Assembly: GCF_014698755.1 (NCBI RefSeq)
Contig: NZ_JACJTO010000010.1
Span: forward strand, 1 to 64,000
Direction of reading: 5' to 3'
From: Aphanizomenon flos-aquae FACHB-1287
GTDB lineage: Bacteria; Cyanobacteriota; Cyanobacteriia; Cyanobacteriales; Nostocaceae
Length of the DNA: 64,000 nt
Positions 17,744-25,733 of this stretch are shown piece by piece. The notes under the pieces were generated by a model that saw only the letters and a program-made list of their open reading frames with translations, was not told the DNA's origin and searched no databases. Made by a program: the position numbers and the translations under genes. Position 1 is the stretch's first letter, and every line of letters begins with the position of its first letter.

Positions 17744-19045
17744 ATGAATGAAAATATCAATTTTGATGTTGTTAATGCTTTACACAAAAAGGGTTTAGAA
17801 CATTATCAGCATAGTAATTATCAACAAGCAATTGCTAATTTTGATGCAGTTTTAAAATTGTATCCTAATTTTTCAATGGTTTATATTAATCGCGGTAACA
17901 TATTTCATATTTTAGGTAATTATGAAAAAGCTATTACTGATTATAATCAATCTATAAACATTAACCCTAATTTTGCTGAAGCTTACCATAATCGAGGCAA
18001 TAGTTACTATGCTTTACAAGAATATAAAAATGCTATTGCTGATTATAATCATTCACTAGAAATTAATCCTAATTTTAGTGCAGCTTATTATAATCGAGGT
18101 TTGATTTATGCCTATCTTCAAGATTATCAGCAAGCAATTTCTGATTTTAATCAAGCACTACAAATATTTCCTAATGATATCCAAGTATACTATGAACGAG
18201 GTTTAGCTTATAGTAATTTAGGAGATTATGAAAATGCTATTAAAGACTATAATAAATCATTACACATTAATCCCAGTTTGGCTTTTATCTATAGTCTTCG
18301 AGCTAATACACATCACAAAATGGGCAATTATGAAAATGCAATTAAAGACTATAATCAAGCATTACAAATTAACCCCAGTTTGGCTACAGCGTATTATGGA
18401 CGGGGCATAGTGCGGGAAGCTATGCAGGATTTTATTAATGCAGTTGCGGATTATACCCAAACTATAGATATCTCTCCAGAATTTGCTCCAGCGTATTGCA
18501 AGCGAGGTGATGCTTATAAGCTGTTAGGTAATATACAAATGGCTATTCAAGACTATAACCAAGCATTGAGAATAGATTCTGATTTTTTAGCTGCTTATTA
18601 CCACAGAGGAATTAGTCATTATATAGCAAAGAATTTTACTAAGGCAATTAGTGATTTTACTGAGGCTTTACGATTAGATTCCCAGTCCGCTGTGTTTTAT
18701 AGCGATCGCGCTAATGCCCGTTATGCCCTCAATGACTATGAAAAAGCCATATCAGATTATACTCAAGCAATCAGTATTAACCCTAATTTAGCTGAGGACT
18801 GGTTTAATCGTGGTCGTAGTCGGTTTCTTCTAGGAGAATTAAATACGGCATTAACAGATTTAAACCAAGCAATACAATTACAACCGCGTTATCCTTTAGC
18901 TTATTTAGTGAGAGGAGACATACATAGACAATTAGGGAATCAAGTAGATACAATTAATGATTTCCGTAAGGCTGCTGACCTCTATTTTCACACAGGAAAT
19001 AAGCAATATTACCAGGAGATAACCAATCTAATTACAAAATTGTAA
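17744..19045 (+). CDS. Tetratricopeptide-repeat protein (about 12 TPRs)
   Basis: 433 residues made almost wholly of 34-residue TPR units (typical unit: Y.NRGN.Y..LG.YE.AI.DYN.AL.INP), from about residue 10 to 420. There is no signal peptide, membrane segment or enzymatic domain, so it is probably a cytosolic protein-binding scaffold. Unlike the TPR gene at the window start, the repeats have diverged and do not look recently expanded. It follows the Rep-like gene on the same strand after 222 bp that include repeat copy C. Partner unknown. Confidence 0.85.
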   Translation: MNENINFDVVNALHKKGLEHYQHSNYQQAIANFDAVLKLYPNFSMVYINRGNIFHILGNYEKAITDYNQSININPNFAEAYHNRGNSYYALQEYKNAIADYNHSLEINPNFSAAYYNRGLIYAYLQDYQQAISDFNQALQIFPNDIQVYYERGLAYSNLGDYENAIKDYNKSLHINPSLAFIYSLRANTHHKMGNYENAIKDYNQALQINPSLATAYYGRGIVREAMQDFINAVADYTQTIDISPEFAPAYCKRGDAYKLLGNIQMAIQDYNQALRIDSDFLAAYYHRGISHYIAKNFTKAISDFTEALRLDSQSAVFYSDRANARYALNDYEKAISDYTQAISINPNLAEDWFNRGRSRFLLGELNTALTDLNQAIQLQPRYPLAYLVRGDIHRQLGNQVDTINDFRKAADLYFHTGNKQYYQEITNLITKL

Positions 19046-19056
19046 CTTTCAAAAAA

Positions 19057-19128
<72 letters not shown>

Positions 19129-19190
19129 TTTCGCCGCTTTTCCAACTTTATCAATATACCATAAGCAACCATGGTTTTGTCAAGGGTTTT

Positions 19191-20060
19191 TTAGAAAAAA
19201 TTTGCTGTTAGTTGGAAAGCCGCAGTACAACTAGATCCTGGTGCTAACACAGTCAAATTTTCAGCCGTGTTGAAGGCATTGCGGGTGGCGCTCCAAGGCT
19301 CTAGACAATAGAAATCTTTGCCCTTCACAGTCCAAAATACTAACCAGGTGGTAAAATCATCATAATCGAGGGTGAGCTTGAATTTGCGGCTATTATCTGT
19401 GACAGAGGCAGATTGAGCGGTTAGTCCACCAAAAGCAAAATCAATTTCATCTTGATTAAAGTCAAATTTGCCGTTAAAGGCGTTAAATTCCTTGGTTTTG
19501 TTATCTTGATATTCTCCAGAGGGAAGTTCCACTTCTAGCTGATTTTTATCCCCACAGAGAAAATAAGGGTGGAAACCAGCGGAAAATGGCATGGGTGTGG
19601 AGGAGAGATTTTTGTATTCCTGACGGACTGCTAAAGTATTACCTTGGAGTTCGTAGGTAAAAGCCAATTGAAAATCAAAAGGATAAACGGCCTTTGTTTC
19701 TTCATTGCTGTTGAGAACTACGGTAACACTGGCTTTGTCTTGTGTATTTTGCTCTATTGCGGTCCAAGGCAATTCCCGCGCAAAACCATGTTGTTTAATA
19801 GTATACGGTTTTCCATCAATATTATAAGTATTATCAGGTAAATTACCGCAAAGAGGAAATAAAATGGGATTACCTCCTCTAACGCTCAAATCAGGATGAG
19901 TAAAGCGTTCAGCGTCCATGTAGAAAATTTCTTGACCTTGAACCAGCCAACTAGTAATGATACCGCCTCTTTCTGGAACTACTTCTATTTTTGTACCAGC
20001 GGTTTTATCCGATAAGATGTAGGTTTTGTATTGTCTTTGTTGAATGTCAATGGTAAACAT
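19191..20060 (-). CDS. Aldose 1-epimerase family protein (hexose mutarotase-like)
   Basis: 289 residues of the galactose-mutarotase fold, acting on aldose sugars or sugar phosphates in the cytosol. Visible landmarks: VVPERGGIITSWLVQGQEI (about 27-45), GGNPILFPLCGNL (about 62), the KQHGFARELPW motif with a conserved His (about 89-99), FSAGFHPYF with the second His (about 158-166), and an acidic C-terminal site LEPWSATRNAFN. The HGF and FHPYF histidines match the catalytic pair of the family. Substrate cannot be told from sequence; D-hexose-6-phosphate epimerase is another possibility. Heptad repeats fill the 139 bp upstream. Confidence 0.85.
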   Translation of the reverse strand: MFTIDIQQRQYKTYILSDKTAGTKIEVVPERGGIITSWLVQGQEIFYMDAERFTHPDLSVRGGNPILFPLCGNLPDNTYNIDGKPYTIKQHGFARELPWTAIEQNTQDKASVTVVLNSNEETKAVYPFDFQLAFTYELQGNTLAVRQEYKNLSSTPMPFSAGFHPYFLCGDKNQLEVELPSGEYQDNKTKEFNAFNGKFDFNQDEIDFAFGGLTAQSASVTDNSRKFKLTLDYDDFTTWLVFWTVKGKDFYCLEPWSATRNAFNTAENLTVLAPGSSCTAAFQLTANFF

Positions 20061-20069
20061 ATATTTGGT

Positions 20070-20190
20070 TAGTTGTCAGTTGTTAGTGGTTAGTGGTCAG
20101 TTGTCAGTTGTCAGTTGTCAGGAGGAGGTGAAGTAAAGAAGTTACCAATTACCCATTACCCATTACCCATTACCTATTACCCAGTCCCCA
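20070..20190. repeat. Two blocks of heptad repeats (gtcagtt and attaccc)
   Basis: 20070-20121 has about seven units of the GTCAGTT class; 20142-20190 has about six units of ATTACCC grading into GTCCCCA. They fill the gap between pdhA and the epimerase gene. Confidence 0.85.
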
Positions 20191-20199
20191 GTCCCTAAT

Positions 20200-21237
20200 T
20201 TACTCGTCTTCAGCAAAAATGAAGCGATATAACTCGCTAGGGTCAGGTTCAGGGCTACTTTCAGCAAATTTAACTGCTTCCTCAATAATACCCTGAATTT
20301 TCCTCTCAATATCTTTGAGTTCTGCTTCCGTGGCCAGATTTTGTTCCAGCAAATAACCAGCTAACTTTTTAATAGGGTCACGAGCAAACCAAAATTCCTT
20401 TTCTTCCTTACTGCGGAGTTCGTCGGGGTCCGCCAGAGAGTGACCTCGGAAGCGATAGGTCATGGCTTCAATTAAAGTCGGACCCTCACCAGCACGAGCA
20501 CGGGCTACGGCTTCCTGAGCCACTTGACGGACTGCTAAAACGTCCATTCCGTCCACTTCCACACCCACCATGTTAAATACACTGGCCTTCTTGTAAATTT
20601 CGGGTTGGGAAGTTGCGCGTTCATGAGCCATACCAATTGCCCACTTATTATTTTCTACCACAAAAAGAATCGGCAATTTCCATAAAGCTGCCATATTCAA
20701 CGTCTCGAAAAATTGACCATTATTAGCAGCACCGTCGCCAAAAAAGCAAGCGGTCACTTGGTCTGCGGTTTTGTCTCCCAGAACTTCCCGACGGTATTTA
20801 GACTGGAAAGCCGCACCAGCAGCCACGGGAATACCTTCAGCAACGAACGCATAACCCCCTAATAACCGGTGTTCCGCAGAAAACATATGCATAGAACCAC
20901 CGCGCCCTTTACTGCAACCCGTGGCTTTACCGAATAATTCCGCCATAACTTCTCGTGCGGGTACTCCAGCGCTTAAAGCATGAACATGGTCACGGTAGGT
21001 ACTGGAAACGAAATCTTCACCAGGACGCATTGCACCTTTGATAATGCCACTACAAACCGCTTCCTGTCCATTGTACAGGTGAACAAAACCAAACATTTTT
21101 CCTCTATAATACATTTCGGCACATTTATCTTCAAATAAACGCCCTAATGTCATATCTTCGTATAAGCCCAATCCTTCTTCTTTGGTGATTTGGACTGTGG
21201 CGTGATTAAATGTGGGTAATACGCGCTCTTGAATCAT
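20200..21237 (-). CDS. pdhA: Pyruvate dehydrogenase E1 component, alpha subunit
   Basis: 345 residues. Subunit of the thiamine-diphosphate-dependent E1 enzyme that decarboxylates pyruvate on the way to acetyl-CoA. The TPP-binding motif begins [20 protein letters not shown] (about 168) and ends with the Asn pair of [16 protein letters not shown] (about 275) is the conserved region around the phosphorylatable Ser in the mitochondrial enzyme. [11 protein letters not shown] (about 110) is the typical active-site loop. The beta subunit gene is not adjacent, as is usual in cyanobacteria. Confidence 0.96.
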   Translation of the reverse strand: MIQERVLPTFNHATVQITKEEGLGLYEDMTLGRLFEDKCAEMYYRGKMFGFVHLYNGQEAVCSGIIKGAMRPGEDFVSSTYRDHVHALSAGVPAREVMAELFGKATGCSKGRGGSMHMFSAEHRLLGGYAFVAEGIPVAAGAAFQSKYRREVLGDKTADQVTACFFGDGAANNGQFFETLNMAALWKLPILFVVENNKWAIGMAHERATSQPEIYKKASVFNMVGVEVDGMDVLAVRQVAQEAVARARAGEGPTLIEAMTYRFRGHSLADPDELRSKEEKEFWFARDPIKKLAGYLLEQNLATEAELKDIERKIQGIIEEAVKFAESSPEPDPSELYRFIFAEDE

Positions 21238-21484
21238 GCTTGTGAAATATTCCTATTGTAAAAGTTCAGGTTAAGTTTGTCCTTAGATTACGTTAGCGAT
21301 AAATTAGCCAGCGTTGACAAAATTAAATTAATTAATTTAATTAATTGATCAAAACCTATTTTATAGGGTAACAATCAGGATAACTGGCTTTCTGCATAGC
21401 TATTAACAATTAACGTAATTTTATAACGTAAGTTACTAGTTAAAAAACAACCGACAACTAACCACTGACAACTAACAACTTAAA

Positions 21485-22279
21485 TTATTTTCCCGTGAGT
21501 TTGACCAGTCCAATTCCCCCAAAGTATAGCCCTAAAACAGCGCCAGCTAAAAGACTTTGGGTTAGAGGGTCAGTAGAAGGTGTTAAAATAGCCCCTAAAA
21601 TTACTGATACCATAATTACATAACGCCAGCCTTTTAACATGATTTTTGAAGAAACAATCCCCAAAGTAGCCAGCAATACTTGAATAACTGGAACTTGGAA
21701 TGCTAGTCCGGTGGTAAATAATAATAACAGCACAAATTCAAAATACTTGTCAATTGACCAAAGTTGCTCCACAACATCAGCACCATAGTTAATGAAGAAT
21801 TGTAAAGCAGCAGGGATAAGAGCAATATACGCAAATACTAATCCTCCTAGAAATAGGATACTTGAACCCAGCACCACAGGAATGACTAAACGACGTTCTC
21901 GCACAGTGAGACCAGGAAGGACAAACTGAATGATTTGATAGAGAATGAAGGGTGTAGTTAAGATTAAACCACCATAGGCGGCAACTTTCATGGAGACAAA
22001 GAAAAATTCTCCAGGAGCTAATTGCAGAAATTTAACGCCGTGAGCAGGAACTTCCAGTAATTGTACCAGGGGTTTGACGACGATAAAACAACCGACAATA
22101 CCCACCACCACGACAATGAGGGAATAAAAAATTCTTTGTCGCAACTCCTCTAAGTGGTCAAAAATAGACATTTCTACTTCCCCGGGTAACTCATCTAGCG
22201 GGTTAATAGATGGTTCTTCCGATGGGTCTGGGTCTAAATTGGGCGAATTTATGGTATCTATGTCTTGGGAAGAGGTCAT
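21485..22279 (-). CDS. tatC: Sec-independent protein translocase TatC
   Basis: 264 residues from ATG 22279. Receptor subunit of the twin-arginine translocon in thylakoid and cytoplasmic membranes. After an acidic, disordered N-terminus of about 40 residues comes the signature [19 protein letters not shown], then six membrane segments, the FVSMKVA...P periplasmic element, and [12 protein letters not shown]. The frame extends 11 codons upstream to a TTG (22312), but neither start has a clear ribosome site; the ATG giving MTSSQD is preferred. No tatA is next to it. Confidence 0.92.
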   Translation of the reverse strand: MTSSQDIDTINSPNLDPDPSEEPSINPLDELPGEVEMSIFDHLEELRQRIFYSLIVVVVGIVGCFIVVKPLVQLLEVPAHGVKFLQLAPGEFFFVSMKVAAYGGLILTTPFILYQIIQFVLPGLTVRERRLVIPVVLGSSILFLGGLVFAYIALIPAALQFFINYGADVVEQLWSIDKYFEFVLLLLFTTGLAFQVPVIQVLLATLGIVSSKIMLKGWRYVIMVSVILGAILTPSTDPLTQSLLAGAVLGLYFGGIGLVKLTGK

Positions 22280-23094
22280 GAGTAAGAACAGTGGGAAACA
22301 TTTATTAGGCAATATTCGTTAACTATTTTGGCACTCTTATTAGGAATACGCTCAAAAACCCTTGAAGTTGTAATTAACTTGGAAAAATAGTCCTATTGAT
22401 TTTCGGTAGCATTTGGATATTTATTTTTATTTTTCCATTTATAGCTTCAGGGCATTTGAGTATTAATTATTACAAATATTGTTGAGCGGATTACCAAATT
22501 ACTACTACCTGGTAAATCAGTATTAATAACAAGCAAAATATGATTCCATGAATTACTAAATGGCTGTATAACTTATTATAAAAAGGTATTTTAAGCTTGT
22601 ATACACATAAGCTATAACGGCAAAAAAATTAAAGAGTATATTTTTTACAGTATTTCTTATATTGACGGGCAATATTTATATTTGTTTCTGGTAAAAAAAA
22701 CTTTTTTCCGGGTTTTACTCATTAGATTTGCATAAGTATCTATAACGTTATCTTGTGGCTAAATTCACTCTACCGGGGGGGTAAGAGTAAATTTAGCAGT
22801 TACGGGTCTAATTTTGATCTGTAAATGAATGAGAACAACAACTTGTTTATCTCAGTCTCGGATAAGTCAAAGATATACGAGGGTGAAAACCCAGTCAAAA
22901 TCTAGACTTACTTCCAGACTGAATAGACAGGAATAGACTAATGCACCCTAAAGTTGCATCTTTTGTAGTGTCTAATTTGATACTACAAACAGAATTTTTC
23001 TAGCAATTTTCCGAATTATTAGTAGATTAAGGAGTTTTCATTTACTCAAGATGATGTTGCTGATTACGCAATATAAGCCTGAATTTATACCGAT
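22280..23094. other. 815-bp gene-poor region upstream of a tiny secreted peptide
   Basis: No long open frame on either strand. Very AT-rich. It contains one conspicuous hairpin (22759-22796) and a short inverted piece GGGTGAAAACCC (22881-22892). A regulatory RNA or a decayed gene is possible, but nothing identifies one. Confidence 0.5.
22759..22796. promoter_or_regulatory. Strong hairpin with a G-tract loop
   Basis: CTAAATTCACTCT (22759-22771) pairs with AGAGTAAATTTAG (22784-22796) with one mismatch; the 12-base loop ACCGGGGGGGTA can also close through TACC/GGTA. There is no T-tract on either side, so a simple terminator is unlikely. A protein-binding palindrome or an RNA structure is possible. 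Confidence 0.5.
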
Positions 23095-23298
23095 ATGAAT
23101 AATATAATTGGTTTGGGACTAGTGGTATTGTCAGTTTATCTATGCAATACCAATGCTTGTTTTGCAGGTAACAAGCTATTCGTAAATAATACTCAATTAA
23201 GCAGCCAAAATAATATCCAATCACAACCAGTAGCTAATGTGTCTGCTAGAGATGATCAAACAGGGGACTGTTTTCGTAGAGGTAAATGTCGTGATTGA
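23095..23298 (+). CDS. Small secreted peptide (67 aa), unknown
   Basis: 67 residues with a clear signal peptide: MNNIIGLGLVVLSVYLCNTN then ACFAG, with a likely cut after CFA. The mature part is about 43 residues, polar (Asn/Gln/Ser-rich), ending in a basic/Cys tail DCFRRGKCRD where the two Cys could bridge. I recognise no family. It stands alone at the end of an 815-bp gap. Short length makes the call uncertain, but the signal peptide and Cys pair argue that it is real. Confidence 0.5.
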   Translation: MNNIIGLGLVVLSVYLCNTNACFAGNKLFVNNTQLSSQNNIQSQPVANVSARDDQTGDCFRRGKCRD

Positions 23299-23364
23299 TG
23301 TTATTCTGTTTTTGAGACATTTATCTTTTAAATGATTCAACTTGGTAGTTATGTGTTGTTTCGC

Positions 23365-23396
23365 GCAAAGATGCAAAGGAGCAAAGGCGCAAAGTA
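23365..23396. repeat. Short tandem repeat (gcaaaggagcaaaggcgcaaag)
   Basis: Four units of the GCAAAGG/GCGCAAA heptad, a widespread Nostocales intergenic repeat, between the secreted peptide and the toxin-like gene. Confidence 0.75.
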
Positions 23397-23499
23397 AAAA
23401 TGTATATTATTTAGAATAAATAGATAGTATCTCTAGTAATAGTTTTTTGTCAAGTATTATACTATTTAATACACAAATTAAAGACTAAAAGCCCACTTA

Positions 23500-23847
23500 A
23501 TGGACAACACACCAATTACTCTTTATAGACAAGGAAATACCAGTTCTCCCAGAATGGATAATGTTCGCCCTGATAAGGATATTGCTTGCTATGATAAAGA
23601 TGGACAAGTATGGGTTGTGACCACGTTAGCAGATGGGGAATCAACAGGTGGAATATCAACATTTGCTGATCCAGGTTATGGTAAAAATTGGTGGCAATTA
23701 CAAGCAGGAACAAAAATACCAGAACAGCTAGAATTAGTTAATGACTATGATAATCATTGGCTGTGGAAGCCCATTCAAGATATGCCATTGGAGGATTATA
23801 AAGAAGCATTACAACAGATAGGCACATATTTCTCTAAAGTTAATTAA
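23500..23847 (+). CDS. Tse2-like ADP-ribosyltransferase toxin (probable)
   Basis: 115 residues, cytosolic. Compared from memory with Pseudomonas Tse2, landmarks occur in the same order: LYR near the N-terminus (residues 8-10), a DI..... DG strand, GG.STF (residues 50-54), an aromatic plus GTKIPEQLEL (Tse2 has GTDIPPDLKV), ND(S)Y(N/D), and a HW.W.P..MPLEDYKEAL end (Tse2: HYTIMPAKPMYREVL). Tse2 is a toxin with an ADP-ribosyltransferase-like fold. In cyanobacteria without type VI secretion context, such genes are more likely toxin-antitoxin modules. The next gene, 34 bases downstream, would be the neutralising partner. Activity is inferred, not shown. Confidence 0.6.
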   Translation: MDNTPITLYRQGNTSSPRMDNVRPDKDIACYDKDGQVWVVTTLADGESTGGISTFADPGYGKNWWQLQAGTKIPEQLELVNDYDNHWLWKPIQDMPLEDYKEALQQIGTYFSKVN

Positions 23848-23881
23848 TAATAGTTACAGTCATCATGGGAAGGAATTAGCT

Positions 23882-24238
23882 ATGGATTTATCATTTAAAG
23901 ACATCAAATTCATGATTGAAGCTGTTGATAATTTGATGGTCAAATACCAAGAAAGAATCAATCAAATTGAAGACTCGGATGAATATGAAGATGAAGTTTC
24001 TGATCTAGGGAATGATATAATGTTTTTATCATCACTTCGTAAAAAAATAGATGATAGTTTAAACGATAGTCTGAATCCGAAAATAGATACTACTGCTTTA
24101 ACAAAATATGTCAGCAAGAGGAGAAAAGATATATGGAAAACAAAGATACCCACCCCAAAAACCCCAAAATCAATAAAACAATCATCAACCAATCTCCCCA
24201 GCGTACATACAAAGTCTGAGTTTGACGAGGATAAATAG
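23882..24238 (+). CDS. Candidate partner/antitoxin of the Tse2-like toxin
   Basis: 118 residues, preceded by GGAAGGA eight bases before ATG. Residues 1-62 are strongly helical and acidic (DIKFMIEAVDNLMVKYQERI, then EDSDEYEDEVSDLGNDIMFL) and could form a coiled coil. Residues 77-118 are basic/Pro/Ser-rich and disordered, ending SEFDEDK; this part is encoded opposite the last 42 codons of lnt. No DNA-binding domain is visible. The antitoxin role rests only on its position 34 bp after the toxin-like gene and its small acidic nature. The tail may have been gained when the cassette landed next to lnt. Confidence 0.5.
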   Translation: MDLSFKDIKFMIEAVDNLMVKYQERINQIEDSDEYEDEVSDLGNDIMFLSSLRKKIDDSLNDSLNPKIDTTALTKYVSKRRKDIWKTKIPTPKTPKSIKQSSTNLPSVHTKSEFDEDK

Positions 24239-25733
24239 TTTCTGCGTGGGTTTCATAGGTATTATATCCTGATTTCCATAAAGTTTCACCATGAGGATTA
24301 ATAAATGCGGAATAGCCGGTATTTGTTGCCCTTACAGCCCATCTATCAGTTTCAATTGCCCGCATGATATCCTGGGCATGGTGTTGATTGGCCATTGCTG
24401 GCGTATAATGAGCATCATTAGCAGAACTGAGAATAAATTTCCCACCTAAAGCAGCCTGATAACGAAAATTTTCTGCAAAAGCTGACTCATAACAAATACC
24501 AATAATCACCCTACCAAAAGGAGTATCAAAAGTCTGATTAACTTGACCCGGAACTTGATGTGCTTCTAGTGGTGATAAACGTTGAATAATTCCTCCTAAA
24601 ATATTTTCAAAAGGAATATATTCTCCTAATGGTACAAGTTTAGATTTATCGTAACGGCTGGTAATTTCTCCATTATTAATAACTGTAAATAAACTATTTG
24701 TATAACTATTTCCTTGTTCTCCAAATGCCCCTATCCAAGCTACAACACCCCGTTCTTGAATAGCACCAAATAAGGAAGTTTGAGCTAATTCACTGATAAA
24801 AATAGGTATGGCAGATTCTGGCGTAAGAACCGCTTGTACACCTTGATTAGTTAAACTTAAATATCCTTGGGTGTAACCTGTAATTGCCAGATTTAAACCT
24901 TGAGGAAGAACTTTAATTTTATTAGGAATATTCCCTTGAATAACACCGATTTTTAAAGCTGTATTTGGGGTTAGATTTAGGGGTTTGCTATAGAGAATAA
25001 AGCCAATAAAATGGGAGGTAATTAATAGGGTTGTGGCTAGGATTAAGTAAGAATTAACGAACCACGGAGGCACGGAGGAAACAGAGGTGTTTGGATGAGG
25101 TATTCTTTCTTCTTTTGCGTTTGTGCGTCTTTGCGTGAGATATTCAGCAATAAAGCCATTAAAAGCGACAATTACAGATGTAACTGTATTCGGACCGGAG
25201 AGTTGTCCTAGATGGAGAATTGCGAGATTATACGGTGATTGGGTGTAAGCCAGAGAACTCCACCATAGGGGTCCAGCACTCCAGAGGTTTTCTAAACCAC
25301 ACCAAAGGGCTGTACCAATGAGGACACGCAACCAAGGTTTTCCTCTGTCTAGACGCACCATTAAGGCCGCCCAAATAGAGACGAAAATTCCGCCCCAGAG
25401 GCTTATAAATGCCCAACTAAACAGGGTAATAGTTAAGCTCGGTAGCCAAGGGACACCCAGCCAGTCCATGGGATGAATACCTATAATCCATGATATGGCA
25501 ACTCCGTGATAACCGATGCCCCAGATGAGGCCAAGAAGAGGGGGAGATGGATAATTTTTGTCTGTTTTTGGTGTAAATTTAACTACTAGCATCCACAAAG
25601 GAGCTAGGGATACCCAAGCTAGAAACCATGCACCAATAGGAGCGACGGTTGCTCCCATGAATATACCACTGAGGAGTGAAAAGGTATAATATGTGATAAT
25701 ATTAGCGGGTTTTAACGGTCTAAGTTTGATCAT
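24111..25733 (-). CDS. lnt: Apolipoprotein N-acyltransferase
   Basis: 540 residues. Adds the third acyl chain to the N-terminal Cys of lipoproteins in the cytoplasmic membrane. The N-terminal 200 residues hold about six membrane segments. The nitrilase-like domain (about 260-490) carries TPESAIP (catalytic Glu), the YDKSKLVPLGEYIPF motif (Lys) and GICYESAFAENFR (Cys). A last membrane helix (about 510-535) closes it. The ATG overlaps the TGA of the terminal NRPS gene (ATGA, 25730-25733), so lnt may be translated from the cluster mRNA. Its last 128 bases overlap the opposite-strand antitoxin candidate. Confidence 0.93.
   Translation of the reverse strand: MIKLRPLKPANIITYYTFSLLSGIFMGATVAPIGAWFLAWVSLAPLWMLVVKFTPKTDKNYPSPPLLGLIWGIGYHGVAISWIIGIHPMDWLGVPWLPSLTITLFSWAFISLWGGIFVSIWAALMVRLDRGKPWLRVLIGTALWCGLENLWSAGPLWWSSLAYTQSPYNLAILHLGQLSGPNTVTSVIVAFNGFIAEYLTQRRTNAKEERIPHPNTSVSSVPPWFVNSYLILATTLLITSHFIGFILYSKPLNLTPNTALKIGVIQGNIPNKIKVLPQGLNLAITGYTQGYLSLTNQGVQAVLTPESAIPIFISELAQTSLFGAIQERGVVAWIGAFGEQGNSYTNSLFTVINNGEITSRYDKSKLVPLGEYIPFENILGGIIQRLSPLEAHQVPGQVNQTFDTPFGRVIIGICYESAFAENFRYQAALGGKFILSSANDAHYTPAMANQHHAQDIMRAIETDRWAVRATNTGYSAFINPHGETLWKSGYNTYETHAETIYPRQTQTLYVRWGDWLMIVLLILGFLGWVSLFSIYLFSSC

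Noticed and set aside
23500..24238. Type VI secretion effector-immunity pair
   Set aside because: No secretion genes, PAAR or VgrG are near; a toxin-antitoxin role fits better.
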